Position numbers and translations under genes: made by a program. This document shows positions 1 through 8,066 of a DNA stretch of 64,000 nt, one piece after another. This DNA comes from Caballeronia terrestris. Its GTDB lineage: Bacteria; Pseudomonadota; Gammaproteobacteria; Burkholderiales; Burkholderiaceae. The stretch is from NCBI RefSeq assembly GCF_001544515.1, contig NZ_FCOL02000022.1, forward strand, positions 40,520 to 104,519, written 5' to 3'. The notes beneath the pieces were generated by a model, which saw only the letters and a list, made by a program, of their open reading frames with translations, made no database searches and was not told the DNA's origin. Each line of letters opens with the position of its first letter. Within the stretch, counting starts at the first letter, position 1.

Positions 1-623
1 AAGTAGCAGCAACGTTCGGTGGATTGGCAGTGTCAGGACAAGCGGCGGAGCCCGCCCAGCCTGCAAAACCGGATCTGAACCGGGGACAGGCGATCGCAAC
101 CCAGGTATGCGCCGCATGTCACGCGGCGGACGGCAACAGCGCAGGCGCCGCGTTTCCGAAGCTCGCGGGCCAGCACGCGGAATACATCGTCAAGCAGTTG
201 AAGGATTACAAGACGCAGCCGGGTGCAAAGGCGCCGGCGCGCAACAACCCGATCATGGCGGGCATCGCAAGCGCCTTGTCGGATCAGGACGCGGTCAACG
301 TCGCGGCTTACTTCGCCGCGCAGAAAACCAAGCCCGGCTTCGCGCGCAACAAGAACGACGTCGCGCTCGGCCAGAAGATCTACCGCGGCGGCATCGCGGA
401 CAAGGGCGTGCCGGCGTGCGCGGCGTGTCACGGCGCGGCGGGCATGGGCATTCCGGTGCAGTATCCGCGGCTGTCGTGGCAGTGGGGCGACTACACCGCG
501 GCGCAGTTGACCGCGTTCGCGCAGGGCACGCGCAACAACAGCGAGCCGATGCACACGATCTCGCTGCGCCTCACTGATGCCGAGATAAAGGCCGTGTCGG
601 ATTACATTGCGGGCCTGCACTGA
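1..623 (+). CDS. cytochrome c4, dihaem, 5' end cut off by the window edge
   Basis: Periplasmic dihaem c-type cytochrome that carries electrons from the bc1 complex to terminal oxidases. The reading frame is open from base 3 and begins inside a signal peptide (a Val-Ala-Ala...Ala-Val-Ser-Gly-Gln-Ala-Ala stretch that looks like the end of an h-region and a cleavage site), so the true start lies left of the window. A TTG at 24 is in frame but sits inside the signal peptide and should not be taken as the start. Two CxxCH haem motifs (CAACH near base 109 and CAACH near base 418) lie about 100 residues apart, the tandem-domain layout of cytochrome c4. A strong terminator follows at 732-783. The cytochrome maturation genes resB and ccsA come next, a functional match. 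Confidence 0.9.
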   Translation, partial: VAATFGGLAVSGQAAEPAQPAKPDLNRGQAIATQVCAACHAADGNSAGAAFPKLAGQHAEYIVKQLKDYKTQPGAKAPARNNPIMAGIASALSDQDAVNVAAYFAAQKTKPGFARNKNDVALGQKIYRGGIADKGVPACAACHGAAGMGIPVQYPRLSWQWGDYTAAQLTAFAQGTRNNSEPMHTISLRLTDAEIKAVSDYIAGLH

Positions 624-731
624 GTTGAGCCGTACGAGTTAGAAGCGTCCAGCGATCTGCCGCGAGCAAACAGATCACCGCAGCAGTCGCCCACATTACG
701 AAGCCGGTCCGACGAGACCGGCACAAACAAG

Positions 732-783
732 AAAAGGGTGGGACGTCGGTCGGGCATGACCGCCAGCGTCTCCACCCTTTTTT
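732..783 (+). terminator. Rho-independent terminator after cytochrome c4
   Basis: Long hairpin: AAAAGGGTGGGACG (732-745) pairs with CGTCTCCACCCTTTT (767 onward) with a single T bulge. An inner GGTC/GACC stem extends it and six T follow. It separates the cytochrome gene from resB, whose start codon is only 21 nt further on. Confidence 0.8.
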
Positions 784-803
784 GCTGTCCAGTCGGAGTT
801 TGA

Positions 804-3026
804 ATGAGCGTCACCACCTCGGGAATGCAGTCGAAGTCGAGTCGTCGGGCTGTCAGGCATTTCGTCGAACTGGTCAGTTCGATGCGCTTCGCGATCGCCT
901 TGCTGGTCGTTCTCGCGATTGCGAGCATCATCGGCACGGTTCTCACGCAGGAAGATCCGTACCCGAATTACGTCAATCAGTTCGGTCCGTTCTGGGCCGA
1001 CATCTTTCGCGGTGTGAGCCTCTACAACGTGTACAGCGCGTGGTGGTTCATGCTGATTATGATCTTCCTGGTGATCTCGGTGTCGCTGTGCGTGATCCGC
1101 AACGGCCCGAAAATGATCGCCGACATGAAAAGCTGGAAGGATCGCGTGCGCGAAGCCGGTCTGCGCGCGTTTCACCACAAGGGCGAATTCGAGGTGTCGA
1201 CGAGTCGCGCGGAAACGTCCGCCGCGTTGCAGCGTCTGTCGGGCAAGCTCGGCTACAAGTTCGTCGCACGCGAAACCAACAGCGGCGCGACGCTGATCGC
1301 CGCCAAGCGCGGCGCGTTGACGAAGCTCGGCTACATCTCGGCGCATGTGGCGATCGTCGTGATCTGTCTCGGCGGCCTGCTCGACAGCAACCTGCCGATC
1401 AAGCTGCAAATGTGGCTCTTCAACAAGACGCCGGTCGCAACCAACGCCGTCATCAACGACATTCCGCCGGAACACCGCCTCGCCGCAACGAATCCCACGT
1501 TCCGCGGCTACGCGTGGGTGCCCGAGGGCCAGTTCGTCGGCACGGCGATTTTGAACCAGCAGGACGGATCGCTGATTCAGGACCTGCCGTTCTCGATCCA
1601 GCTCAACAAGTTCATCGTCGATTACTACTCGACCGGCATGCCGAAGCTCTTCGCGAGCGATATCGTCGTGATCGATCACGAGAGCGGCAAGCGCATTCCG
1701 GCGCGTATCGAAGTGAACAAGCCGTTCACCTATGACGGCATCTCGATTTACCAGTCGAGCTTTCAGGACGGCGGCTCGAAGCTCGACATGACCGCCTGGC
1801 CGATGTCCGGCGCCAGCGCGAAGACCACGCCGTTCGGCGGCGCGATCGGCTCGACGGCGCCGGTGAATGCGCAGATCATCGGCGCGAAGGGCGAAACCGT
1901 CGAATTCACTGATTTCCGCGCGATCAACGTCGAAAACGTGACGGACGGCCGCGGCGCCGTCGATGCGCGCGGCGTCGGCCAGACGCAGACGCTCCGGCAA
2001 GCGTTCGACGAACGCCTCGGCTCTGGCGCGAAAACCTCGAAGCCGACCGATCTGCGCAACGTGGGGCCATCGGTGCAATACAAGGTGCGTAGCACGGATG
2101 GCCAGGCGCGCGAGTACAACAACTACATGCTGCCGGTCGATGTCGGCGGCCAGCAGATGTTCCTCGCCGGCATGCGCGTGAGCCCGAACGATCCGTTCCG
2201 CTACCTTCGCATTCCCGCCGACGATCAAAGCTCGGTCAAGCAGTGGATGCTCCTGCGCGCCGCGCTCGCGACGCCCGGGATGCGAGCCGAAGCCGCCCAC
2301 CGCTTCGCGCAGCGCTCGGTGCCGCAGGCGAGCGGCGACTTGCAGAAGCATCTGGAAGAAAGCGCCGTGCGCGTGCTGAACCTGTTCGCAGGCGCCGACG
2401 AAAACGGAGCCACGCCGCAGAACGGCCAGACGGTTGGCGGCTTCGCGGCGATCGCGACGTTCATCGACAAATCGGTGCCGAAGGGCGAGCAGGAAAAGGC
2501 GGCCGGCTTGCTGCTGCGCATGCTGGAAGGCGCGACGTGGGACCTGTGGCAGATTGCACGCGAGCAGAACGGCATGCCCGAAGCCAAGGTCGACGAAAAG
2601 AACACGGCGTTCGTACAGGCGTCGATCAATGCGCTTTCGGACAGCTTTCTGTACGGATCGCCGGTCTTCCTGCAACTCGAATCGTTCAAGCAGATCCAGG
2701 CGTCGGTGTTCCAGCTCACGCGCGCGCCGGGTAAAAAACTGGTGTATCTTGGCAGCCTCCTCCTCGTACTCGGCATCTTTTCGATGTTTTACGTACGCGA
2801 ACGCCGCCTCTGGTTCTGGCTCAAAGATAAAGGCGAGGGCGGCGCGACGGTGCTGATGGCGATGTCGACCGCGCGCCGAACGCTCGACTTCGAAAAGGAA
2901 TTCGCCCAGACGCGCGATACCGTCGCGGCCACGCTCGGCGGCAGGCCGGTCGGGGCAACCGAGGCACCGCCGCCCGCCGCCACCGCACAGCCCGAAGCCG
3001 TCGGCTCGCACGAATCAACCCGGTAA
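804..3026 (+). CDS. resB: cytochrome c biogenesis protein ResB (Ccs1), system II
   Basis: Inner-membrane half of the system II haem delivery and ligation complex that attaches haem to apocytochromes c in the periplasm. The 740-residue product has the ResB layout: a first membrane segment at about residues 29-50, a second near 75-95, a third near 173-190, a long periplasmic domain, and a last membrane segment near residue 645 followed by a cytoplasmic tail. The tail ends in an Ala/Pro-rich stretch. The ATG at 804 has a CGGAG Shine-Dalgarno about 7 nt upstream. The stop is 4 nt before ccsA, so the two subunits are probably translated together. The long open frame on the opposite strand here is a GC-codon artefact. 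Confidence 0.93.
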   Translation: MSVTTSGMQSKSSRRAVRHFVELVSSMRFAIALLVVLAIASIIGTVLTQEDPYPNYVNQFGPFWADIFRGVSLYNVYSAWWFMLIMIFLVISVSLCVIRNGPKMIADMKSWKDRVREAGLRAFHHKGEFEVSTSRAETSAALQRLSGKLGYKFVARETNSGATLIAAKRGALTKLGYISAHVAIVVICLGGLLDSNLPIKLQMWLFNKTPVATNAVINDIPPEHRLAATNPTFRGYAWVPEGQFVGTAILNQQDGSLIQDLPFSIQLNKFIVDYYSTGMPKLFASDIVVIDHESGKRIPARIEVNKPFTYDGISIYQSSFQDGGSKLDMTAWPMSGASAKTTPFGGAIGSTAPVNAQIIGAKGETVEFTDFRAINVENVTDGRGAVDARGVGQTQTLRQAFDERLGSGAKTSKPTDLRNVGPSVQYKVRSTDGQAREYNNYMLPVDVGGQQMFLAGMRVSPNDPFRYLRIPADDQSSVKQWMLLRAALATPGMRAEAAHRFAQRSVPQASGDLQKHLEESAVRVLNLFAGADENGATPQNGQTVGGFAAIATFIDKSVPKGEQEKAAGLLLRMLEGATWDLWQIAREQNGMPEAKVDEKNTAFVQASINALSDSFLYGSPVFLQLESFKQIQASVFQLTRAPGKKLVYLGSLLLVLGIFSMFYVRERRLWFWLKDKGEGGATVLMAMSTARRTLDFEKEFAQTRDTVAATLGGRPVGATEAPPPAATAQPEAVGSHESTR

Positions 3027-3030
3027 GATC

Positions 3031-4233
3031 ATGGCCCTCATTCAAGCTTCCTCCCATTCGACTCCAGCCTGTCAGCGCGCGGCGCAAAGCCCCGCCGATG
3101 CGGCCCTTTTCGACGATCGTCCGTTCCTGAAGAAACTCGGCGCCATCGACTGGCTATTTGCCTTGGCGATGGTCGCGGGCGCGGGTTTCGCGCTGTATCG
3201 CTATCACCCGTTCATGGACGTCTACGACAAGGCCGTGCTGATCGCGGCCGTGCCGACGTTCACGGTGCTCGGCTGGCGCTGGAAACCGGTGCGTTTGTTG
3301 ATCGCGATGATCGCAGTGCTGTCGCTTTTTTCGATCCAGCTCTATCACGCCGATCTCGCCCGTGCCGACACGAACTTCTTCCTGAAGTATTTCCTCTCGA
3401 GCCAGTCCGCCATCCTGTGGATGAGCGCGCTCTTCATCCTCGCGACGGTGTTCTACTGGATCGGCCTCGTCACGCGTTCGGCGACGGGCGGCGCGATCGG
3501 CTCGAAGATGACGTGGGTGGCCGTGCTGATGGGTTTCGTCGGCCTGATGGTGCGCTGGTACGAGTCCTATCTGATCGGCTCGGACGTCGGGCACATTCCG
3601 ATCTCGAATCTGTATGAAGTTTTTGTGCTGTTTTGCCTGATCACGTCGCTGTTCTATCTCTATTACGAGCAGCATTACGCCACGCGCGCGATGGGCGCGT
3701 TCGTGCTGCTCGTGATCGGCGCGGCTGTCGGCTTCCTGATGTGGTACTCGATTGCCCGCGACGCGCAGCAGATCCAGCCGCTCGTCCCCGCGCTGCAAAG
3801 CTGGTGGATGAAGATTCACGTGCCGGCGAACTTCATCGGCTACGGCAGCTTCGCGCTGTCGGCGATGGTGTCCGTCGCGTATCTGTCGAAAGAGCGTGGC
3901 GTGCTCGCCGACCGCCTCCCGTCGCTCGAAGTGCTCGACGACGTCATGTACAAGTCGATCGCGGTCGGTTTCGCGTTCTTCACGATCGCGACGATCCTCG
4001 GCGCGCTGTGGGCCGCGGAAGCGTGGGGCGGCTACTGGAGCTGGGACCCGAAGGAAACCTGGGCGCTGATCGTCTGGCTGAACTACGCGGCGTGGCTTCA
4101 TATGCGTCTGATGAAGGGCCTGCGCGGCGCGGCCGCTGCGTGGTGGGCGCTCACCGGATTGCTGGTCACGACGTTCGCGTTCCTCGGCGTCAACATGTTC
4201 CTGTCGGGGCTGCACAGCTACGGCAAGCTGTAA
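3031..4233 (+). CDS. ccsA: cytochrome c biogenesis protein CcsA (ResC), system II haem handling
   Basis: Polytopic membrane partner of ResB that moves haem to the periplasmic face and presents it for ligation. The 400-residue protein is mostly hydrophobic helices. Near its C-terminus it carries the diagnostic tryptophan-rich WWD motif (WGGYWSWDPKETWA, around base 4025), followed by conserved histidine regions and a last helix ending LSGLHSYGKL, as in the CcsA/CcmC/CcmF superfamily. The hydrophilic N-terminal 30 residues before the first helix are usual for beta-proteobacterial CcsA. It follows resB after 4 nt and is followed by a probable terminator, so resB-ccsA form a two-gene unit. Confidence 0.93.
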   Translation: MALIQASSHSTPACQRAAQSPADAALFDDRPFLKKLGAIDWLFALAMVAGAGFALYRYHPFMDVYDKAVLIAAVPTFTVLGWRWKPVRLLIAMIAVLSLFSIQLYHADLARADTNFFLKYFLSSQSAILWMSALFILATVFYWIGLVTRSATGGAIGSKMTWVAVLMGFVGLMVRWYESYLIGSDVGHIPISNLYEVFVLFCLITSLFYLYYEQHYATRAMGAFVLLVIGAAVGFLMWYSIARDAQQIQPLVPALQSWWMKIHVPANFIGYGSFALSAMVSVAYLSKERGVLADRLPSLEVLDDVMYKSIAVGFAFFTIATILGALWAAEAWGGYWSWDPKETWALIVWLNYAAWLHMRLMKGLRGAAAAWWALTGLLVTTFAFLGVNMFLSGLHSYGKL

Positions 4234-4255
4234 TATTCCGCGACTTGCAGCGACT

Positions 4256-4292
4256 AAAAACCGTCACGCAGATTATGCTGGCGGTTTTTTTT
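4256..4292 (+). terminator. probable Rho-independent terminator after ccsA
   Basis: AAAAACCG (4256-4263) and CGGTTTTTTTT (4282-4292) form the base of a hairpin with a GCA/TGC upper part and end in a run of eight T. The stem has internal mismatches, so it is of moderate strength. Confidence 0.6.
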
Positions 4293-4390
4293 CGCCCGTT
4301 GCGGAATAGCTGCATCTGAACACTTGTTTAACCCTTATATGCAGTCAGGAAACGCGGGCACGCCCGCGTGAAAAACGGTCAGGAACAGCC

Positions 4391-5386
4391 ATGTTGATCA
4401 AACGAAATCGCCTGCTTTCCGGCGACGATATTGCGCGCAGCGAAATCACGCCGCGCGAAGTGTTCGAGAACCGCCGCCGTGTGCTGCGGGCGATGGGCGC
4501 GGGCGCGCTGGCCGCGACGGGGCTCGTTGGCTTGAACGGCGAAGCGCTCGCCACGATGACCTCGCCCGATGCCAAGGCGCAAAAGCTCGATGCGAAGACG
4601 AACTCGAAGTTCGTCGTTGTCGATAAGGTGACGCCATACAAGGACATCACGTCGTACAACAATTACTACGAATTCGGCACGGACAAGGGCGATCCGGTGC
4701 AGAACGCGCATTCACTGCGTCCGAAGCCGTGGAAGATTTCGGTCGAAGGCGCGATCAAGAATCCGAAGGTCTACGACATCGATGAAATCCTGAAGCTCGC
4801 GCCGCTCGAGGAGCGCGTGTACCGGCTGCGTTGTGTCGAAGGGTGGTCGATGGTGATTCCGTGGATCGGTATTTCGCTGTCGGAACTCATCAAGCGCGTC
4901 GAGCCGACCGGCAACGCGAAGTATGTGCAGTTCATCTCACTGGCCGACCCGTCGCAGATGCCGGGTTTGTCGACTCCGATCCTCGACTGGCCGTATTCCG
5001 AAGGCCTGCGCATGGACGAGGCGATGAATCCGCTGACGCTTTTGACCGTCGGACTTTACGGACAAGTGCTGCCGAACCAGAACGGCGCGCCGGTGCGGAT
5101 CATCGTGCCGTGGAAATACGGCTTCAAGAGTGCGAAGTCGCTGGTGAAGATCCGTTTCGTCGAAAAGCAGCCCGCGACGAGCTGGAATACCTACGCGCCG
5201 AGCGAGTACGGCTTCTATTCGAACGTGAATCCGACGGTCGATCACCCGCGCTGGAGCCAGGCGACGGAGCGGCGCATCGGCGAGGATGGGTTTTTCACGC
5301 CGAAGCGCAAGACGCTGATGTTCAACGGCTACGGCGATCAGGTTGCGTCGCTGTATCAGGGCATGGACCTGAAGAAGAACTTTTGA
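4391..5386 (+). CDS. msrP: protein-methionine-sulfoxide reductase catalytic subunit MsrP (YedY), molybdopterin
   Basis: Periplasmic molybdoenzyme that reduces methionine sulfoxide in oxidised envelope proteins. The N-terminus has a twin-arginine signal (Arg28-Arg29-Arg30 followed by a hydrophobic Ala/Gly-rich stretch and a cleavage site near Glu-Ala-Leu-Ala), so it is exported folded by Tat; tatABC lies at 55.7-57.3 kb. Cys148 in YRLRCVEGW is the expected molybdenum ligand of the sulfite-oxidase fold. Length of 331 aa fits the family. msrQ starts immediately after the stop codon, the classic msrPQ operon. Confidence 0.95.
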   Translation: MLIKRNRLLSGDDIARSEITPREVFENRRRVLRAMGAGALAATGLVGLNGEALATMTSPDAKAQKLDAKTNSKFVVVDKVTPYKDITSYNNYYEFGTDKGDPVQNAHSLRPKPWKISVEGAIKNPKVYDIDEILKLAPLEERVYRLRCVEGWSMVIPWIGISLSELIKRVEPTGNAKYVQFISLADPSQMPGLSTPILDWPYSEGLRMDEAMNPLTLLTVGLYGQVLPNQNGAPVRIIVPWKYGFKSAKSLVKIRFVEKQPATSWNTYAPSEYGFYSNVNPTVDHPRWSQATERRIGEDGFFTPKRKTLMFNGYGDQVASLYQGMDLKKNF

Positions 5387-6055
5387 GTGAACACGATGCC
5401 AACCGTATCCGATATCAAACGGCCGGCTGTGAAAACGAGCGGCGCCACCATGGGCTGGATCGTGCCGGCCAAGGTGATCGTGTTCGTCGCGGCGCTTTAT
5501 CCGCTCGCGCGGCTCGTGCTGCTCGGCGTCACCGATGGGCTGGGCGCCAATCCGATCGAATTCATCACGCGCTCGACGGGTCTCTGGACGCTCGTCTACC
5601 TCTGCATCACGCTGGCGATTACGCCAGCGCGGAAGCTCACGGGTGTGAACGCGCTGCTGCGGTTTCGTCGGATGCTCGGGCTGTTCGCGTTCTTCTACGC
5701 CGTGCTGCATTTCACGACGTACCTGTGGTTCGACAAATGGTTCGACGTCGCTGAAATCGTCAAGGACATCGCCAAGCGGCCGTTCATTACGGTCGGATTC
5801 GCTGCGTTTTTGCTGCTGATTTCGCTCGCGGTGACATCGCCGAAAGCGATGGTGAAGAGGCTCGGACGCCACTGGCAGACGCTGCATAAGGCCATCTACC
5901 TGATCGCGACGCTCGCGATCCTGCATTTCTGGTGGATGAAGGCGGGCAAGCACGATTTGCAGCTGCCGAAAATCTACGGCGCGGTCGTGATTGTGCTGCT
6001 GGGCTGGCGGCTTTTCTTTTGGTTTAAGAGTCGACACGCGCGACCGACGCGCTGA
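5387..6055 (+). CDS. msrQ: haem-binding membrane subunit MsrQ (YedZ) of the MsrPQ system
   Basis: Membrane b-type cytochrome that passes electrons from the quinone pool or a flavin reductase to MsrP. The 222-residue product has about six hydrophobic helices and histidines in helical positions (for example the LHFTTY and LHKAIY regions) typical of the ferric-reductase-like fold. The start is a GTG directly after the msrP stop; an ATG three codons in (base 5396) is a possible alternative. A perfect-stem terminator follows within 2 nt, ending the operon. Confidence 0.93.
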   Translation: MNTMPTVSDIKRPAVKTSGATMGWIVPAKVIVFVAALYPLARLVLLGVTDGLGANPIEFITRSTGLWTLVYLCITLAITPARKLTGVNALLRFRRMLGLFAFFYAVLHFTTYLWFDKWFDVAEIVKDIAKRPFITVGFAAFLLLISLAVTSPKAMVKRLGRHWQTLHKAIYLIATLAILHFWWMKAGKHDLQLPKIYGAVVIVLLGWRLFFWFKSRHARPTR

Positions 6056-6056
6056 C

Positions 6057-6088
6057 AAAAAAAGCGATGCCGCGGCATCGCTTTTTTT
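6057..6088. terminator. bidirectional terminator between convergent msrQ and lysA
   Basis: Perfect palindrome GCGATGCC-GC-GGCATCGC (6064-6081) flanked by seven A on the left and seven T on the right. It can terminate both msrPQ from the left and lptM-lysA from the right. Confidence 0.92.
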
Positions 6089-6106
6089 CGACCAGAACGC
6101 GCAGTT

Positions 6107-7369
6107 TCAGTCCGGCAGAATCGATTCGCCGGCGAACAACTGCTTCACTTCCTCGCGTTCGCGCACGAGCCGCGCGCGTTCGTGATCGACCATCACTTCG
6201 GCCGCACGCGGGCGCGTGTTGTAGTTCGAGCTCATCACGAAGCCATAAGCGCCGGCCGAGCAGATCGCAAGCAGATCGCCCGGTTCGACCGCCAGTGCGC
6301 GATCGCGCCCGAGCCAGTCGCCGCTCTCGCACACCGGACCGACCACGTCGTAGAGCTGCGCCTGCGCCGCGCGCTTCACGACCGGCACGATCCGGTGAAA
6401 CGCCTCATACATCGCCGGGCGCGCGAGGTCGTTCATCGCGGCATCGACGATGGCGAAGTTCTTTTCCTCGCCCGGCTTCAGATACTCGACGCGCGTCAGC
6501 AGCACGCCCGCATTGCCGACGAGCGAGCGGCCCGGCTCGAAATACACTTCGCGCTGGCCGTGTCCGCGCTTCTCGACGTGCGCGAGCAGCGTGCGCACGA
6601 ATTCGCCGATGTCGGGAGGAGTTTCGTCGTCGTAGGTGATGCCGAGGCCGCCGCCCACATCGACATGACGAATTTGCGCGCCGTCCGCCTCGATCTGTTC
6701 GACAAGGTCGAGCAGCTTGTCGACGGCGTCGAGATACGGGCTGATCTCGGTGATTTGCGAACCAATGTGACAATCGATACCGATCACGTCCAGATGCGGC
6801 ATCGCGTGCGCTTCGGCGTAGGTCGCGCGCGCATCGGCGAAGGCCACGCCGAACTTGTTCGACTTGAGGCCGGTGGAAATGTATGGATGCGTTTTCGCGT
6901 CGACATCCGGGTTCACGCGCAACGAAACCGGCGCCTGCTTGCCCGCGGCTTTCGCCACGTCGTTCAGCGCGTGCAATTCCGGAATCGATTCGACGTTGAA
7001 GCACTTCACGCCCGCGTCGAGCGCTTCGCGCATTTCGGCTGCCGTCTTGCCGACGCCCGAGAACACCGTGTTTTCTGCCTTGCCGCCCGCGGCCAGCACG
7101 CGTGCCAGTTCACCCGCCGACACGATGTCGAACCCCGCGCCGAGCCGCGCGAACACGTTGAGCACGGCGAGGTTGCTGTTCGCCTTCACCGCGACGTGGA
7201 TTTTCGCGCGGTGGCCGGCGCAGGCATCGGCGTAGGCGCGATAGGCCTCGGTCAGCGCGCTGCGCGAGTAGACGTAGAGCGGCGTGCCGAACTGATCGGC
7301 GAGCGACGCGGCGGAAACGCCTTCGACGTGCAGGACGTCGTCGTCGTAGGAGAATGCGGATTGAGTCAT
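6107..7369 (-). CDS. lysA: diaminopimelate decarboxylase LysA
   Basis: PLP enzyme that decarboxylates meso-diaminopimelate to L-lysine, the last step of lysine synthesis. The 420-residue protein has the alanine-racemase-like TIM barrel with PLP lysine Lys62 in the HVAVKANSN motif and a glycine-rich phosphate-binding loop (GGGLGITY). The C-terminal beta domain includes the CESGDWLG motif that supplies a substrate-binding cysteine. It lies 21 nt downstream of lptM on the same strand and ends at the bidirectional terminator. Confidence 0.96.
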   Translation of the reverse strand: MTQSAFSYDDDVLHVEGVSAASLADQFGTPLYVYSRSALTEAYRAYADACAGHRAKIHVAVKANSNLAVLNVFARLGAGFDIVSAGELARVLAAGGKAENTVFSGVGKTAAEMREALDAGVKCFNVESIPELHALNDVAKAAGKQAPVSLRVNPDVDAKTHPYISTGLKSNKFGVAFADARATYAEAHAMPHLDVIGIDCHIGSQITEISPYLDAVDKLLDLVEQIEADGAQIRHVDVGGGLGITYDDETPPDIGEFVRTLLAHVEKRGHGQREVYFEPGRSLVGNAGVLLTRVEYLKPGEEKNFAIVDAAMNDLARPAMYEAFHRIVPVVKRAAQAQLYDVVGPVCESGDWLGRDRALAVEPGDLLAICSAGAYGFVMSSNYNTRPRAAEVMVDHERARLVREREEVKQLFAGESILPD

Positions 7370-7390
7370 GCGAAACCTGAGAGCGGCGAG

Positions 7391-7675
7391 TTAGTCAGCC
7401 GACGAAGCGGCTTTGGGCGCTGCGGCGTTGGATTTCAGATCGGTGTCGGGAGAAAGCGAGAGCGGCTGGCCGGAGGTGTCAGGAACGGTGCTTTCATCGC
7501 TGGAAGCGGCATCCGGCGGCGGCGTTTCCTGGAGACTGGCCGGGCGCTGGGGCAAGGGCGGCGTGGCCGGAAGATACAGCGGACCGCGTTGTCCACACCC
7601 GCCGAGCGCGCCCACCGTGACGGCGGAAACGGCCAAAGCCGCTACAATCGCGCTCATCCTGAAAACCACTCGCAT
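7391..7675 (-). CDS. lptM: small outer-membrane lipoprotein LptM (YifL-like)
   Basis: Short lipoprotein of 94 residues with a signal peptide and lipobox ending Leu-Gly-Gly-Cys at about residues 24-27. It is followed at once by GQRGPLYLP, the signature of the LptM/YifL family. In E. coli LptM helps the LptD-LptE lipopolysaccharide translocon mature. The remainder is a low-complexity Pro/Ser/Asp-rich tail of no recognisable fold. Its place directly upstream of lysA is conserved in many proteobacteria. The start is only 35 nt from the divergent cyaY start. Confidence 0.85.
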   Translation of the reverse strand: MRVVFRMSAIVAALAVSAVTVGALGGCGQRGPLYLPATPPLPQRPASLQETPPPDAASSDESTVPDTSGQPLSLSPDTDLKSNAAAPKAASSAD

Positions 7676-7710
7676 GACTGTCCCTGAATAATTAATCGCT
7701 GGAGTTTAGC

Positions 7711-8028
7711 ATGACAGACCAGGAATACCTGACCCTTGCCGAGGCCGCGCTGACAGCCATCGAACGCTCTGTGGACAAGGCTCTCGCGGATATCGAGTTC
7801 GAGCGCAGCGGCAATGTTCTGACGCTGGAATTCGAGAATCGCACGAAGGTGATCGTCAATTTGCAGCCGCCGAAACACGAGATCTGGCTGGCGGCGAAGG
7901 CGGGCGGTTTTCACTACAAATATGTCGACGGAAAGTGGCGCGACACGCGCGACAACTCCGAATTCTTCGCGACGCTGACGAAATACGCGACCGAACAAGC
8001 AGGCGAGCCGGTCAGCTTTTCAGCGTGA
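7711..8028 (+). CDS. cyaY: iron-sulfur cluster assembly regulator CyaY (bacterial frataxin)
   Basis: Small iron-binding protein that modulates the IscS cysteine desulfurase during Fe-S cluster assembly. The 105-residue length matches bacterial frataxin. Visible features are an acidic first helix (Asp/Glu at several positions of the first 30 residues), a beta-sheet core including the [11 protein letters not shown] strand, and the GGFHYKY...W segment typical of the family. It is divergent from lptM and convergent with mrcA. Confidence 0.94.
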   Translation: MTDQEYLTLAEAALTAIERSVDKALADIEFERSGNVLTLEFENRTKVIVNLQPPKHEIWLAAKAGGFHYKYVDGKWRDTRDNSEFFATLTKYATEQAGEPVSFSA

Positions 8029-8035
8029 CCGGCTC
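8005..8035. terminator. 10-bp inverted repeat across the cyaY stop codon
   Basis: GAGCCGGTCA (8005-8014) and TGACCGGCTC (8026-8035) are perfect inverted repeats with an 11-nt loop, and the second arm contains the cyaY stop codon. No T run follows. It may act as an RNA 3'-end stabiliser or weak terminator between the convergent genes. Confidence 0.45.
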
Positions 8036-8066
8036 GATTGGGCGGTAGCGAAAACGTCTTTCGCCG

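Noticed and set aside
696..3011. 771-codon minus-strand frame across resB
   Set aside because: Antisense shadow of resB; no motifs and no ribosome-binding site.
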